From NCBI RefSeq assembly GCF_022965805.1, contig NW_027331436.1, positions 248,001-312,000 on the forward strand: a stretch of 64,000 nucleotides of DNA. The letters are read 5' to 3'. The position numbers were made by a program, and so were the translations under genes. Shown one piece after another: positions 1 to 9,230 of the stretch (positions within the stretch are counted from its first letter, which is position 1; every line of letters starts with the position of its first letter). The notes below the pieces were generated by a model. That model ran no database searches, was not told where the DNA came from, and was given only the letters and a program-made list of their open reading frames with translations. Source of the DNA: Primulina eburnea. Its lineage: Eukaryota > Streptophyta > Magnoliopsida > Lamiales > Gesneriaceae.

Positions 1-2610
1 AGCCCTTAATGTGATTAGTACAAGTTTCAAGTGTTGAACATGCTCTTCAAGATTCTTGCTATACACTAGGATATCATCAAAGTAAACCACAACAAATTTA
101 CCTATATGTGCACGCAAGACATGATTCATTAACCTCATAAAGGTGCTAGGTGCATTAGTTAAACCAAAAGGCATAACCATCCACTCATACAACCCATATT
201 TAGTTTTGAAAGCAGTTTTCCACTCATCACCTTCTCTCATCCTAATTTGATGGTAGCCACTCCTCAAATCAATTTTGCTAAAAATGCAAGAACCATGCAA
301 TTCATCTAACATATCATCTAGTCTAGGTATGGGATGCCTATACTTAATGGTTATGTTATTGATTGCCCTACAATCTACACACATACGCCATGAGCCATCT
401 TTCTTAGGGACTAGCAAAACAGGCACCGCACAAGGTGACATGGACTCACGCACATAACCTTTATCTAATAACTCACTTACCTGCCTTTGAAGCTCCTTAG
501 TCTCCTCCGGATTGCTCCTATAAGCTGGACGGTTCGGCAAGGCACTCCCGGGCACCAATTCAATTTGGTGCTCAATTCCCCTCAATGGTGGTAAACCTTG
601 AGGTAGCTCCTCCGGAAATACATCGTCAAATTCCTGCAATAGTGAAACAACAATGCTCGGAAGGGATCCGGCTATATCACTTGTGTTAAGGAGGATCTCC
701 TTGTAAAGAATTAACACAAGTGGCTCATGTGTGTGCAACAAGTGTTTTACCTCACCTTTTTGGGCCATATAAGAATTCTTTTTGGCCTCTTTCCTCTCTT
801 TTTCTTTTCTCTCATTTTCTTTCCTCTCTTTTTTTGTTTTTGTGGCTATCTCACTCTTTTGATCACTCTTTTTTTCAGCCACTTCATTTTTGTTTTCAAA
901 GGCCATCTCACTTTTTAGTTCACTCTTTTTTTCGGCCTCATCTCTCTTTTTCTTTTTCAAGTGGTCCTCCAATACTTGCTTTGGGGACAATGGAAGTAAG
1001 ACAACTGTTTCTTTTTTCAAGACAAACGAGTACTTATTTTTGAACCCATCGTGAGTCACTCGCTTATCAAATTGCCATGGCCTACCCAACAAGATATGAC
1101 AAGCATGCATGGGCACCATGTCACACAAAACCTCATCTTTGTACTTCCCAATTGAGAATGACACTAGAACTTGCCTATTAACCCTCACTTCCGCACAATC
1201 GTTCAACCATTGAAGCCTATATGGTTGAGGATGTTTTATTGTAGGCAACCCCAATTTTTCAACCATCTCAACACTAGCCACATTGGTGCAACTACCCCCA
1301 TCGATGATTACATTGCACACCTTACCATTCACAAAACATCTAGTGTGGAACAAGTTCTCTCTTTGGTTAACTTCCTCATCTTTGACTTGGGCACTCATGA
1401 TTCGCCTAGTCACTAGAGCTTCTCCTACAACCGCCCCATATCCCTCATCGGGATCCTCCAACTCCGGCATATCATCATCACTACCCTCGCCATCCCCCTC
1501 ACTTTGAGACTCATACTCACCATAATCATTTAAGAACATGACTCTCTTATTAGGACAATCACTAGAAATATGACCCATCCCTTGACACCTAAAACATCTA
1601 ACATCTCTAGAGCGATTAGAAGGAGTTTCAGATTTACCTTGGACTCCTTGCTTAGGCGCCTCTTGTTTGGTCTCAAATTTGGGCTTGGCCACCACTTTGT
1701 TCTCCTCACGCTTCCCCACATTTGATCTCCAAGAAGATGATGCACCTCCGGTTTGATTGGTGCGGCCAACTCCTCGCCTCTTGAGTTGTTGCTCCACCTT
1801 TATGGCCATTTGCACCATCTCGTCTAGATCTAAGTAGTGCCGAAGCTCCACTTGATCTTGGATCTCCCTGTTCAAACCACAAAGAAAACGAGCCATAGTT
1901 GCTTCATTATCCTCCTCAGTATTTGCCCTAATCATGAGTACTTCCATCTCCTTATAGTAGTCCTCAACACTCTTCAACCCTTGCCTCAAAGTTTGTAACC
2001 TCTTAAACATCTCCCTATAGTAATGGTTAGGCACAAACCTCTTCCTCATTACACTCTTCATCTCATCCCAAGATTCAATAGGCCTCTCATTATACTTTCT
2101 TTTAGTGGTCACTAATTGATCCCACCAAATGAGAGCATAGTCTAAGAATTCAACCACCGCCAACCTCACCTTCTTTTGTTCGGAGTAGTGGTGACATGCA
2201 AATACGAACTCTACCCTCTTTTCCCATTCTAGGTACGCCTCCGGGTCAGATTTCCCATGGAATGAAGGGATCTTCATCTTAATGCTACCCATGTGACCAT
2301 CTTCCCTAGTCTCCTCATATCTACCCCGCATGGCTTCCCTTCTTCCTCTACCAAATCCTCTATCTCTCCCATTCCTACCCCAATTCTCATTTTGACTCTC
2401 ATCGCCTCCTCCTAGATCATACTCCTCATCATCTCTACCCAAATCTCTAGGCTTAGGTTTACCCCCACTAACACTAACCTCAAGTTTACCCAACCTCTCA
2501 TGCAACGACTCCATTTGGGTCGCCATCGCTCTACTAAAATCCCCAAACAACGCATCTAGATGAGCTTTGGACACCCCCGAATTCGAACTATCTCCTACCT
2601 CCCTCTCCAT
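1..2610 (-). CDS. Ty3/gypsy Gag-Pol polyprotein, 3' part cut by window edge
   Basis: The minus-strand frame is open for 870 codons. It starts at an ATG at 2610-2608, immediately preceded by an in-frame TAA, and no stop occurs before base 1, so the gene continues outside the window. Domains in order: Gag core from about residue 114 (IPSFHG, then DPEAYLEWE); zinc knuckle CX2CX4HX4C at 339-352; an acidic linker around 361-391; aspartic protease with DGGSC at 437-441 and ILLGRPW at 506-512; a Lys/Glu-rich linker at about 551-611; reverse transcriptase from about 675, with LVPKKDGSWR at 733-742, the first catalytic Asp at 781 (KIDLRSGYHQIR) and YFDD at 843-846 (catalytic Asp 845-846). RNase H and integrase would lie beyond the edge. 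The motif set resembles plant chromoviruses, CRM/Reina type; that lineage call is from memory of the family. The element makes virus-like particles and copies its RNA to DNA. The lack of stops or frameshifts suggests a young copy. Confidence 0.93.
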   Translation of the reverse strand, partial: MEREVGDSSNSGVSKAHLDALFGDFSRAMATQMESLHERLGKLEVSVSGGKPKPRDLGRDDEEYDLGGGDESQNENWGRNGRDRGFGRGRREAMRGRYEETREDGHMGSIKMKIPSFHGKSDPEAYLEWEKRVEFVFACHHYSEQKKVRLAVVEFLDYALIWWDQLVTTKRKYNERPIESWDEMKSVMRKRFVPNHYYREMFKRLQTLRQGLKSVEDYYKEMEVLMIRANTEEDNEATMARFLCGLNREIQDQVELRHYLDLDEMVQMAIKVEQQLKRRGVGRTNQTGGASSSWRSNVGKREENKVVAKPKFETKQEAPKQGVQGKSETPSNRSRDVRCFRCQGMGHISSDCPNKRVMFLNDYGEYESQSEGDGEGSDDDMPELEDPDEGYGAVVGEALVTRRIMSAQVKDEEVNQRENLFHTRCFVNGKVCNVIIDGGSCTNVASVEMVEKLGLPTIKHPQPYRLQWLNDCAEVRVNRQVLVSFSIGKYKDEVLCDMVPMHACHILLGRPWQFDKRVTHDGFKNKYSFVLKKETVVLLPLSPKQVLEDHLKKKKRDEAEKKSELKSEMAFENKNEVAEKKSDQKSEIATKTKKERKENERKEKERKEAKKNSYMAQKGEVKHLLHTHEPLVLILYKEILLNTSDIAGSLPSIVVSLLQEFDDVFPEELPQGLPPLRGIEHQIELVPGSALPNRPAYRSNPEETKELQRQVSELLDKGYVRESMSPCAVPVLLVPKKDGSWRMCVDCRAINNITIKYRHPIPRLDDMLDELHGSCIFSKIDLRSGYHQIRMREGDEWKTAFKTKYGLYEWMVMPFGLTNAPSTFMRLMNHVLRAHIGKFVVVYFDDILVYSKNLEEHVQHLKLVLITLRA

Positions 2611-3220
2611 TTAATTTCAAAGTTGTACATGCAAGAAAAGGTTAGTAGAAACAAAATAATCCTCACCCAAATGCTCACGATCACTCCAAAGAAATTCACT
2701 CGTCTTTTACCTCTTTATTTGTATGCTCACAACAAATACTCACCGTTCACTCCAAAGAAAAGTCACTCTCACTCAAGTGTATCACTCGAATTTTGAAAGC
2801 TCTCTTGGAAGTGCTCAAGCTTTGTATTGTGGGTATATCAAACAATCAAAGTTCAAACTTGTGAACAAATGCGACCGACTCACTTGAACTGTGTAGACAA
2901 GAAATTCGAATATAGGAAATTTTTTTTTTTTTTTTGACTGTGTGAAACAATTGAATATGACTCTATGAAGACAATAGAACAATATATCAAAAAGAAATAA
3001 TGGTGAATTTTCGGAATTTTTGTACTCTTTTTTTTTTTTTTTTTTTTTTTTTTCAGTTCCGAAAATTCAAAAAAAAAAGGACTCAAAATTTCGTGTATCA
3101 CAGATTCACGAAAAAAATACGAAGAACGATAGAACAAAACAGATCTGAAAATATTCGAATAAATAATACAGATCTGCAATTTAAGAACAAGATAATTTAC
3201 TTGAATTCAATAAACCTGGC
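2611..3220 (-). other. Retrotransposon 5' leader between primer-binding site and gag
   Basis: This is about 610 bases of AT-rich, non-coding sequence between the primer-binding site and the gag ATG. On the plus strand it contains long T runs at 2920-2935 and 3028-3053. Small reading frames here are low-complexity Lys/Phe runs on both strands and I do not regard them as genes. In LTR elements this region normally carries packaging and dimerisation signals; here that is only inferred from position. Confidence 0.75.
3005..3068. repeat. 12-bp perfect inverted repeat around a T26 tract in the leader
   Basis: GAATTTTCGGAA at 3005-3016 is the exact reverse complement of TTCCGAAAATTC at 3057-3068. 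The 40-base loop holds the T26 run at 3028-3053. In the minus-strand element RNA this would be a stem with an A-rich loop, between the primer-binding site and gag. A role in RNA dimerisation or packaging is conjecture. Confidence 0.6.
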
Positions 3221-3232
3221 GCTCTGATACCA
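3221..3232 (-). promoter_or_regulatory. Primer-binding site for initiator-Met tRNA
   Basis: Read on the minus strand this is TGGTATCAGAGC, complementary to the 3' end of plant initiator methionine tRNA, the usual minus-strand primer of many plant Ty3/gypsy and Ty1/copia elements. It sits two bases inside the LTR edge (CA at 3236-3235 in minus sense) and about 610 bases upstream of the gag ATG, the expected position and orientation for the Gag-Pol frame. Confidence 0.9.
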
Positions 3233-3234
3233 AA

Positions 3235-3625
3235 TGATATGAATCTTGATACGAATAAATAGCAAACACGATTAAAAATAAATCGCACCCTCTATTCAAT
3301 TACGATATTAAGATTCGTGTGTTTTTCCCGATCTTTTGAATCAAGTAATATGTGATATTCGCCTCTAAACTAGCAAGAGTTTAGCAACAAATAAACACGA
3401 GGATAAACAATCGAAAACTATACGAACCTTCGAAGAACTTTGCCTACGACAATCCGCACAAGCAACGATCGACAAACGCCACAAAGTTAAAAACTTTGAT
3501 AAGTTTGATTTGATTTGACAAAGCTTGGCTTTGAAAAGTTGAGAGAAAATTCTCAAAAGTTTTGATAAACTCAAAATAAAATATGTATTGTGTGTAATTT
3601 TTCGTCCAACATAGTCAATATATCA
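3235..3625 (-). mobile_element. LTR of the Ty3/gypsy element (inner edge firm, outer edge tentative)
   Basis: The inner edge is set by the primer-binding site: on the plus strand the LTR begins with TGATAT at 3235-3240. The outer edge at 3625 is proposed because ATATCA at 3620-3625 completes a 6-bp terminal inverted repeat, giving a 391-bp LTR. An AT-rich tract near 3580-3600 could hold the minus-strand TATA element. Against 3625: no polypurine tract is visible just outside it. The LTR may instead run further right and include the GGTCCGTG repeats at 3703-3960, as tandem repeats of similar style fill the U3 of the solo LTR at 13436-14860. Comparison with the other LTR outside the window would settle this. 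Confidence 0.5.
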
Positions 3626-3702
3626 AAAGATACCATGCAATCTAGTCTCCCAAAATAATAAAACTCTAGAAAAGGAAACAAATCCGCGCAGAAAACAGAG
3701 GA

Positions 3703-3960
3703 CACGGACCCCGTGCAGACGTCCGTAGACGGGTCCGTGTACATACTGTAAAACTCTTCAATCGGGATCAAGCGACACGGACCCCGTGCTCACCTCCGTG
3801 TACGGGTCCGTGTAGGCACTGTATTTGCCAACTTCAAAGGGCACGGACCCCGTGCCTGGGTCCGTCTCCAGGTCCGTGGAGCCACTGTAAAAACCCTCCC
3901 CAGCTTGTGAAGGACACGGACCCCGTGTGCAGGTCCGTGTACTGGTCCGTCCAGACTCGG
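3703..3960 (-). repeat. Four tandem ~70-bp GC-rich repeats with GGTCCGTG palindromes
   Basis: Units begin at 3703, 3776, 3842 and 3915, each with plus-strand CACGGACCCCGTG followed by one or two further CCGTG or GGTCCGTG boxes. Most also contain an ACTGTA segment. Spacing is 73, 66 and 73 bp. CACGGACCCCGTG is itself nearly self-complementary. They lie between the pol C-terminal tail and the LTR core, so they could be U3 enhancer repeats or 3'-UTR repeats; part of them is still in the reading frame of the pol tail. Confidence 0.75.
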
Positions 3961-4150
3961 TAAGCAACACCAATGTTTGAACGACTTTCCGTTGGCCTCC
4001 AAACGTACTCCCATGCATCGCGACCTCTTCCGGCTTACTCATGACTCCTTGTAGCGCCTCCTTGAATCTCTTTAGTCGACCCCTCGTGATTGGTCCCTCC
4101 GGCAACTGCAAAGGATCCCGTGTTTTCCTTGGGACGTCCACGTTCGCATC
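3758..4150 (-). pseudogene. C-terminal tail of a Ty3/gypsy pol, fused to the satellite array
   Basis: Reading leftwards from 4150 the minus strand encodes a segment with PLQLPEGPITRGRLKRFKEA, the type of basic motif found at the very C-terminus of many plant Ty3/gypsy pol proteins after integrase. The frame stays open through three of the four GGTCCGTG repeats and stops at 3758. Immediately upstream (4152 and beyond) the sequence is satellite monomer, so the integrase body normally preceding this tail has been replaced by the array. It is a remnant without a start codon of its own. It precedes an LTR, PBS and a second Gag-Pol in the same orientation, the order expected for two tandem elements sharing an LTR. 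Recognition of the tail rests on one motif, so moderately sure. Confidence 0.6.
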
Positions 4151-4900
4151 ACATCCGTTTGGGGATGACAAGTAGTAGATTACAACAATATTGAGCAAAG
4201 TTTAGCCCATATAAGTTCGATTGACAACTTCAGTTTGTCCATCCGTTTGAGGATGACAAATAGTAGATTACAACAATATTGAGCAAAGTTTAGCCCATAA
4301 AATAATCCAAAAATAGAATCCCTCCCCTTCTTAGTCCTACGCAACCCCAGAATAAAGTGCATAGAAATGTCAATCCAAGTTCTTTTTAAGAATAGCACGC
4401 AAAAGTGTTCTCAAAGTTCTATTTACAACTTCAGTTTGTCCATCCGTTTGAGGATGACAAGTAGTAGATTACAACAATATTGAGCAAAGTTTAGCCCATA
4501 AAGTAATCCAAAAATAGAATCCCTCACCTTCTCAGTCCTAGGCAACCCCAAAATAAAGTGCATAGAAATGTCAATCCAAGTTCTTTTTAAGAATAGCACG
4601 CAAAAGTGTTCCCAAAGTTCTATTTACAACTTCAGTTTGTCCATCCGTTTGAGAATGACAAGTAGCAGATTACAACAATATTGAGCAAAGGTTAGGCCAT
4701 ATAAGTTCTTTGACAACTTCAGTTTTTCCATCCGTTTGAGGATGACAAGTAGTAGATTACAACAATATTGAGCAAAGTTTAGCCCATAAAGTAATCCAAA
4801 AATAGAATCCCTCCCCTTCTTAGTCCTAGGCAACCCCAAAATAAAGTGCATAGAAATGTTAATCCAAGTTCTTTTAAGAATAGCACGCACAAGTGTTCCC

Positions 4901-7900
4901 AAAGTTCTATTTACAACTTCAGTTTGTCCATCCGTTTGAGGATGACAAGTAGTAGATTACAACAATATTGAGCAAAGTTTAGCCCATAAAGTAATCCAAA
5001 AATAGAATCCCTCACCTTCTTAGTCCTAGGCAACCCCAAAATAAAGTCCACAGAAATGTCAGTCCAAGTTCTTTTAAGAATAGCACGCAAAAGTGTTCCC
5101 AAAGTTCTATTTACAACTTCAGTTTGTCCATCCGTTTGGGGATGACAAGTAGTAGATTACAACAATATTGAGCAAAGTTTAGCCCATAAAGTAATCCAAA
5201 AATAGAATCCCTCCCCTTCTTAGTCCTAGGCAACCCCAAAATAAAGTCCATAGAAATGTCAATCCAAGTTCTTTTTAAGAATAGCACGCACAAGTGTTCC
5301 CAAAGTTCTATTTACAACTTCAGTTTGTCCATCTGTTTGAGGATGACAAGTAGTAGATTACAACAATATTGAGCAAAGTTTAGCCCATAAAGTAATCCAA
5401 AAATAGAATCCCTCACCTTCTTAGTCCTAGGCAACCCCAAAATAAAGTGCATAGAAATGTCAGTCCAAGTTCTTTTAAGAATAGCACGCAAAAGTGTTCC
5501 CAAAGTTCTATTTACAACTTCAGTTTGTCCATCCGTTTGAGGATGACAAGTAGTAGATTACAACAATATGGAGCAAAGTTTAGCCCATAAAGTAATGCAA
5601 AAATAGAATCCCTCCCCTTCTTAGTCCTAGGCAACCCCAAAATAAAGTCCATAGAAATGTCAATCCAAGTTCTTTTAAGAATAGCACGCACAAGTGTTCC
5701 CAAAGTTCTATTTACAACTTCAGTTTGTCCATCCGTTTGGGGATGACAAGTAGTAGATTACAACAATATTGAGCAAAGTTTAGCCCATATAAGTTCTATT
5801 GACAACTTCAGTTTGTCCATCCGTTTGAGGATGAGAAGTAGTAGATTACAACAATATTGAGCAAAGTTTAGCCCATAAAGTAATCCAAAAATAGAATCCC
5901 TCCCCTTCTTAGTCCTAGGCAACCCCAGAATAAAGTCCATAGAAATGTCAATCCAAGTTCTTTTTAAGAATAGCACGCAAAAGTGTTCTCAAAGTTCTAT
6001 TTACAACTTCAGTTTGTCCATCCGTTTGAGGATGACAAGTAGTAGATTACAACAATATTGAGCAAAGTTTAGCCCATAAAGTAATCCAAAAATAGAATCC
6101 CTCACCTTCTCATTCCTAGGCAACCCCAAAATAAAGTGCATAGAAATGTGAATCCAAGTTCTTTTTAAGAATAGCACGCAAAAGTGTTCCCAAAGTTCTA
6201 TTTACAACTTCAGTTTGTCCATCCGTTTGAGAATGACAAGTAGTAGATTACAACAATATTGAGCAAAGGTTAAGCCATATAAGTTCTTTGACAACTTCAG
6301 TTTTTCCATCCGTTTGAGGATGACAAGTAGTAGATTACAACAATATTGAGCAAAGTTTAGCCCATAAAGTAATCCAAAAATAGAATCCCTCCCCTTCTTA
6401 GTCCTAGGCAACCCCAAAATAAAGTGCATAGAAATGTTAATCCAAGTTCTTTTAAGAATAGCACGCACAAGTGTTCCCAAAGTTCTATTTACAACTTCAG
6501 TTTGTCCATCCGTTTGAGGATGACAAGTAGTAGATTACAACAATATTGAGCAAAGTTTAGCCCATAAAGTAATCCAAAAATAGAATCCCTCACCTTCTTA
6601 GTCCTAGGCAACCCCAAAATAAAGTCCACAGAAATGTCAGTCCAAGTTCTTTTAAGAATAGCACGCAAAAGTGTTCCCAAAGTTCTATTTACAACTTCAG
6701 TTTGTCCATCCGTTTGGGGATGACAAGTAGTAGATTACAACAATATTGAGCAAAGTTTCGCCATATAAGTTCTATTGACAACCTCAGTTTGTCCATCCGT
6801 TTGAGGATGACAAATAGTAGATTACAACAATATTGAGCAAAGTTTAGCGCATAAAGTAATCCAAAAATAGAATCCCTCCCCTTCTTAGTCCTAGGCAACC
6901 CAAGAATAAAGTCCATAGAAATGTCAATCCAAGTTCTTTTTAAGAATAGCCCGCAAAAGTGTTCTCAAAGTTCTATTTACAACTTCAGTTTGTCCATCCG
7001 TTTGAGGATGACAAGTAGTAGATTACAACAATATTGAGCAAAGTTTAGCCCATAAAGTAATCCAAAAATAGAATCCCTCACCTTCTTAGTCCTAGGCAAC
7101 CCCAAAATAAAGTCCACAGAAATGTCAGTCCAAGTTCTTTTAAGAATAGCACGCAAAAGTGTTCCCAAAGTTCTATTTACAACTTCAGTTTGTCCATCCG
7201 TTTGGGGATGACAAGTAGTAGATTACAACAATATTGAGCAAAGTTTAGCCCATAAAGTAATCCAAAAATAGAATCCCTCCCCTTCTTAGTCCTAGGCAAC
7301 CCCAAAATAAAGTCCATAGAAATGTCAATCCAAGTTCTTTTTAAGAATAGCACGCACAAGTGTTCCCAAAGTTCTATTTACAACTTCAGTTTGTCCATCC
7401 GTTTGAGGATGACAAGTAGTAGATTACAACAATATTGAGCAAAGTTTAGCCCATAAAGTAATCCAAAAATAGAATCCCTCACCTTCTTAGTCCTAGGCAA
7501 CCCCAAAATAAAGTGCATAGAAATGTCAGTCCAAGTTCTTTTAAGAATAGCACGCAAAAGTGTTCCCAAAGTTCTATTTACAACTTCAGTTTGTCCATCC
7601 GTTTGAGGATGACAAGTAGTAGATTACAACAATATGGAGCAAAGTTTAGCCCATAAAGTAATGCAAAAATAGAATCCCTCCCCTTCTTAGTCCTAGGCAA
7701 CCCCAAAATAAAGTCCATAGAAATGTCAATCCAAGTTCTTTTAAGAATAGCACGCACAAGTGTTCCCAAAGTTCTATTTACAACTTCAGTTTGTCCATCC
7801 GTTTGGGGATGACAAGTAGTAGATTACAACAATATTGAGCAAAGTTTAGCCCATATAAGTTCTATTGACAACTTCAGTTTGTCCATCCGTTTGAGGATGA

Positions 7901-9032
7901 GAAGTAGTAGATTACAACAATATTGAGCAAAGTTTAGCCCATAAAGTAATCCAAAAATAGAATCCCTCCCCTTCTTAGTCCTAGGCAACCCCAGAATAAA
8001 GTCCATAGAAATGTCAATCCAAGTTCTTTTTAAGAATAGCACGCAAAAGTGTTCTCAAAGTTCTATTTACAACTTCAGTTTGTCCATCCGTTTGAGGATG
8101 ACAAGTAGTAGATTACAACAATATTGAGCAAAGTTTAGCCCATAAAGTAATCCAAAATAGAATCCCTCACCTTCTCATTCCTAGGCAACCCCAAAATAAA
8201 GTGCATAGAAATGTGAATCCAAGTTCTTTTTAAGAATAGCACGCAAAAGTGTTCCCAAAGTTCTATTTACAACTTCAGTTTGTCCATCCGTTTGAGAATG
8301 ACAAGTAGTAGATTACAACAATATTGAGCAAAGGTTAAGCCATATAAGTTCTTTGACAACTTCAGTTTTTCCATCCGTTGAGGATGACAAGTAGTAGATT
8401 ACAACAATATTGAGCAAAGTTTAGCCCATAAAGTAATCCAAAAATAGAATCCCTCCCCTTCTTAGTCCTAGGCAACCCCAAAATAAAGTGCATAGAAATG
8501 TTAATCCAAGTTCTTTTAAGAATAGCACGCACAAGTGTTCCCAAAGTTCTATTTACAACTTCAGTTTGTCCATCCGTTTGAGGATGACAAGTAGTAGATT
8601 ACAACAATATTGAGCAAAGTTTAGCCCATAAAGTAATCCAAAAATAGAATCCCTCACCTTCTTAGTCCTAGGCAACCCCAAAATAAAGTCCACAGAAATG
8701 TCAGTCCAAGTTCTTTTAAGAATAGCACGCAAAAGTGTTCCCAAAGTTCTATTTACAACTTCAGTTTGTCCATCCGTTTGGGGATGACAAGTAGTAGATT
8801 ACAACAATATTGAGCAAAGTTTCGCCATATAAGTTCTATTGACAACCTCAGTTTGTCCATCCGTTTGAGGATGACAAATAGTAGATTACAACAATATTGA
8901 GCAAAGTTTAGCGCATAAAGTAATCCAAAAATAGAATCCCTCCCCTTCTTAGTCCTAGGCAACCCAAGAATAAAGTCCATAGAAATGTCAATCCAAGTTC
9001 TTTTTAAGAATAGCCCGCAAAAGTGTTCTCAA
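4901..9032 (-). repeat. Two copies of a ~2066-bp higher-order repeat
   Basis: The monomer order starting at 4901 is repeated from 6967, at a constant offset of 2066 bp that drops to 2064 after small deletions in the second copy near 8150-8380. Diagnostic single-base variants, for example GTCCACAGAAATG and the ATGCAAAAATAG variant, recur at matching places. Beyond about 9032 the order diverges. Confidence 0.8.
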
Positions 9033-9230
9033 AGTTCTATTTACAACTTCAGTTTGTCCATCCGTTTGAGGATGACAAGTAGTAGATTACAACAATATTG
9101 AACAAAGTTTAGCCATAAAGTAATCCAAAAATAGAATCCCTCCCCTTCTTAGTCCTAGGCAACCCCAAAATAAAGTGCATAGAAATGTCAATCCAAGTTC
9201 TTTTTAAGAATAGCACGCAAAAGTGTTCCC

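Noticed and set aside
275..1507. Plus-strand ORFs of 60-107 codons
   Set aside because: They lie antisense to the continuous minus-strand Gag-Pol frame, and their Phe/Ser/Leu-rich content is the complement of its Lys/Glu-rich linker and other domains.
1530..1769. Minus-strand 79-codon ORF
   Set aside because: It overlaps the zinc-knuckle region of Gag in a different frame; the Gag frame carries the recognisable motif.
2880..3227. Overlapping ORFs on both strands rich in Lys or Phe
   Set aside because: They are produced by T/A homopolymers in the retrotransposon leader and have no domain.
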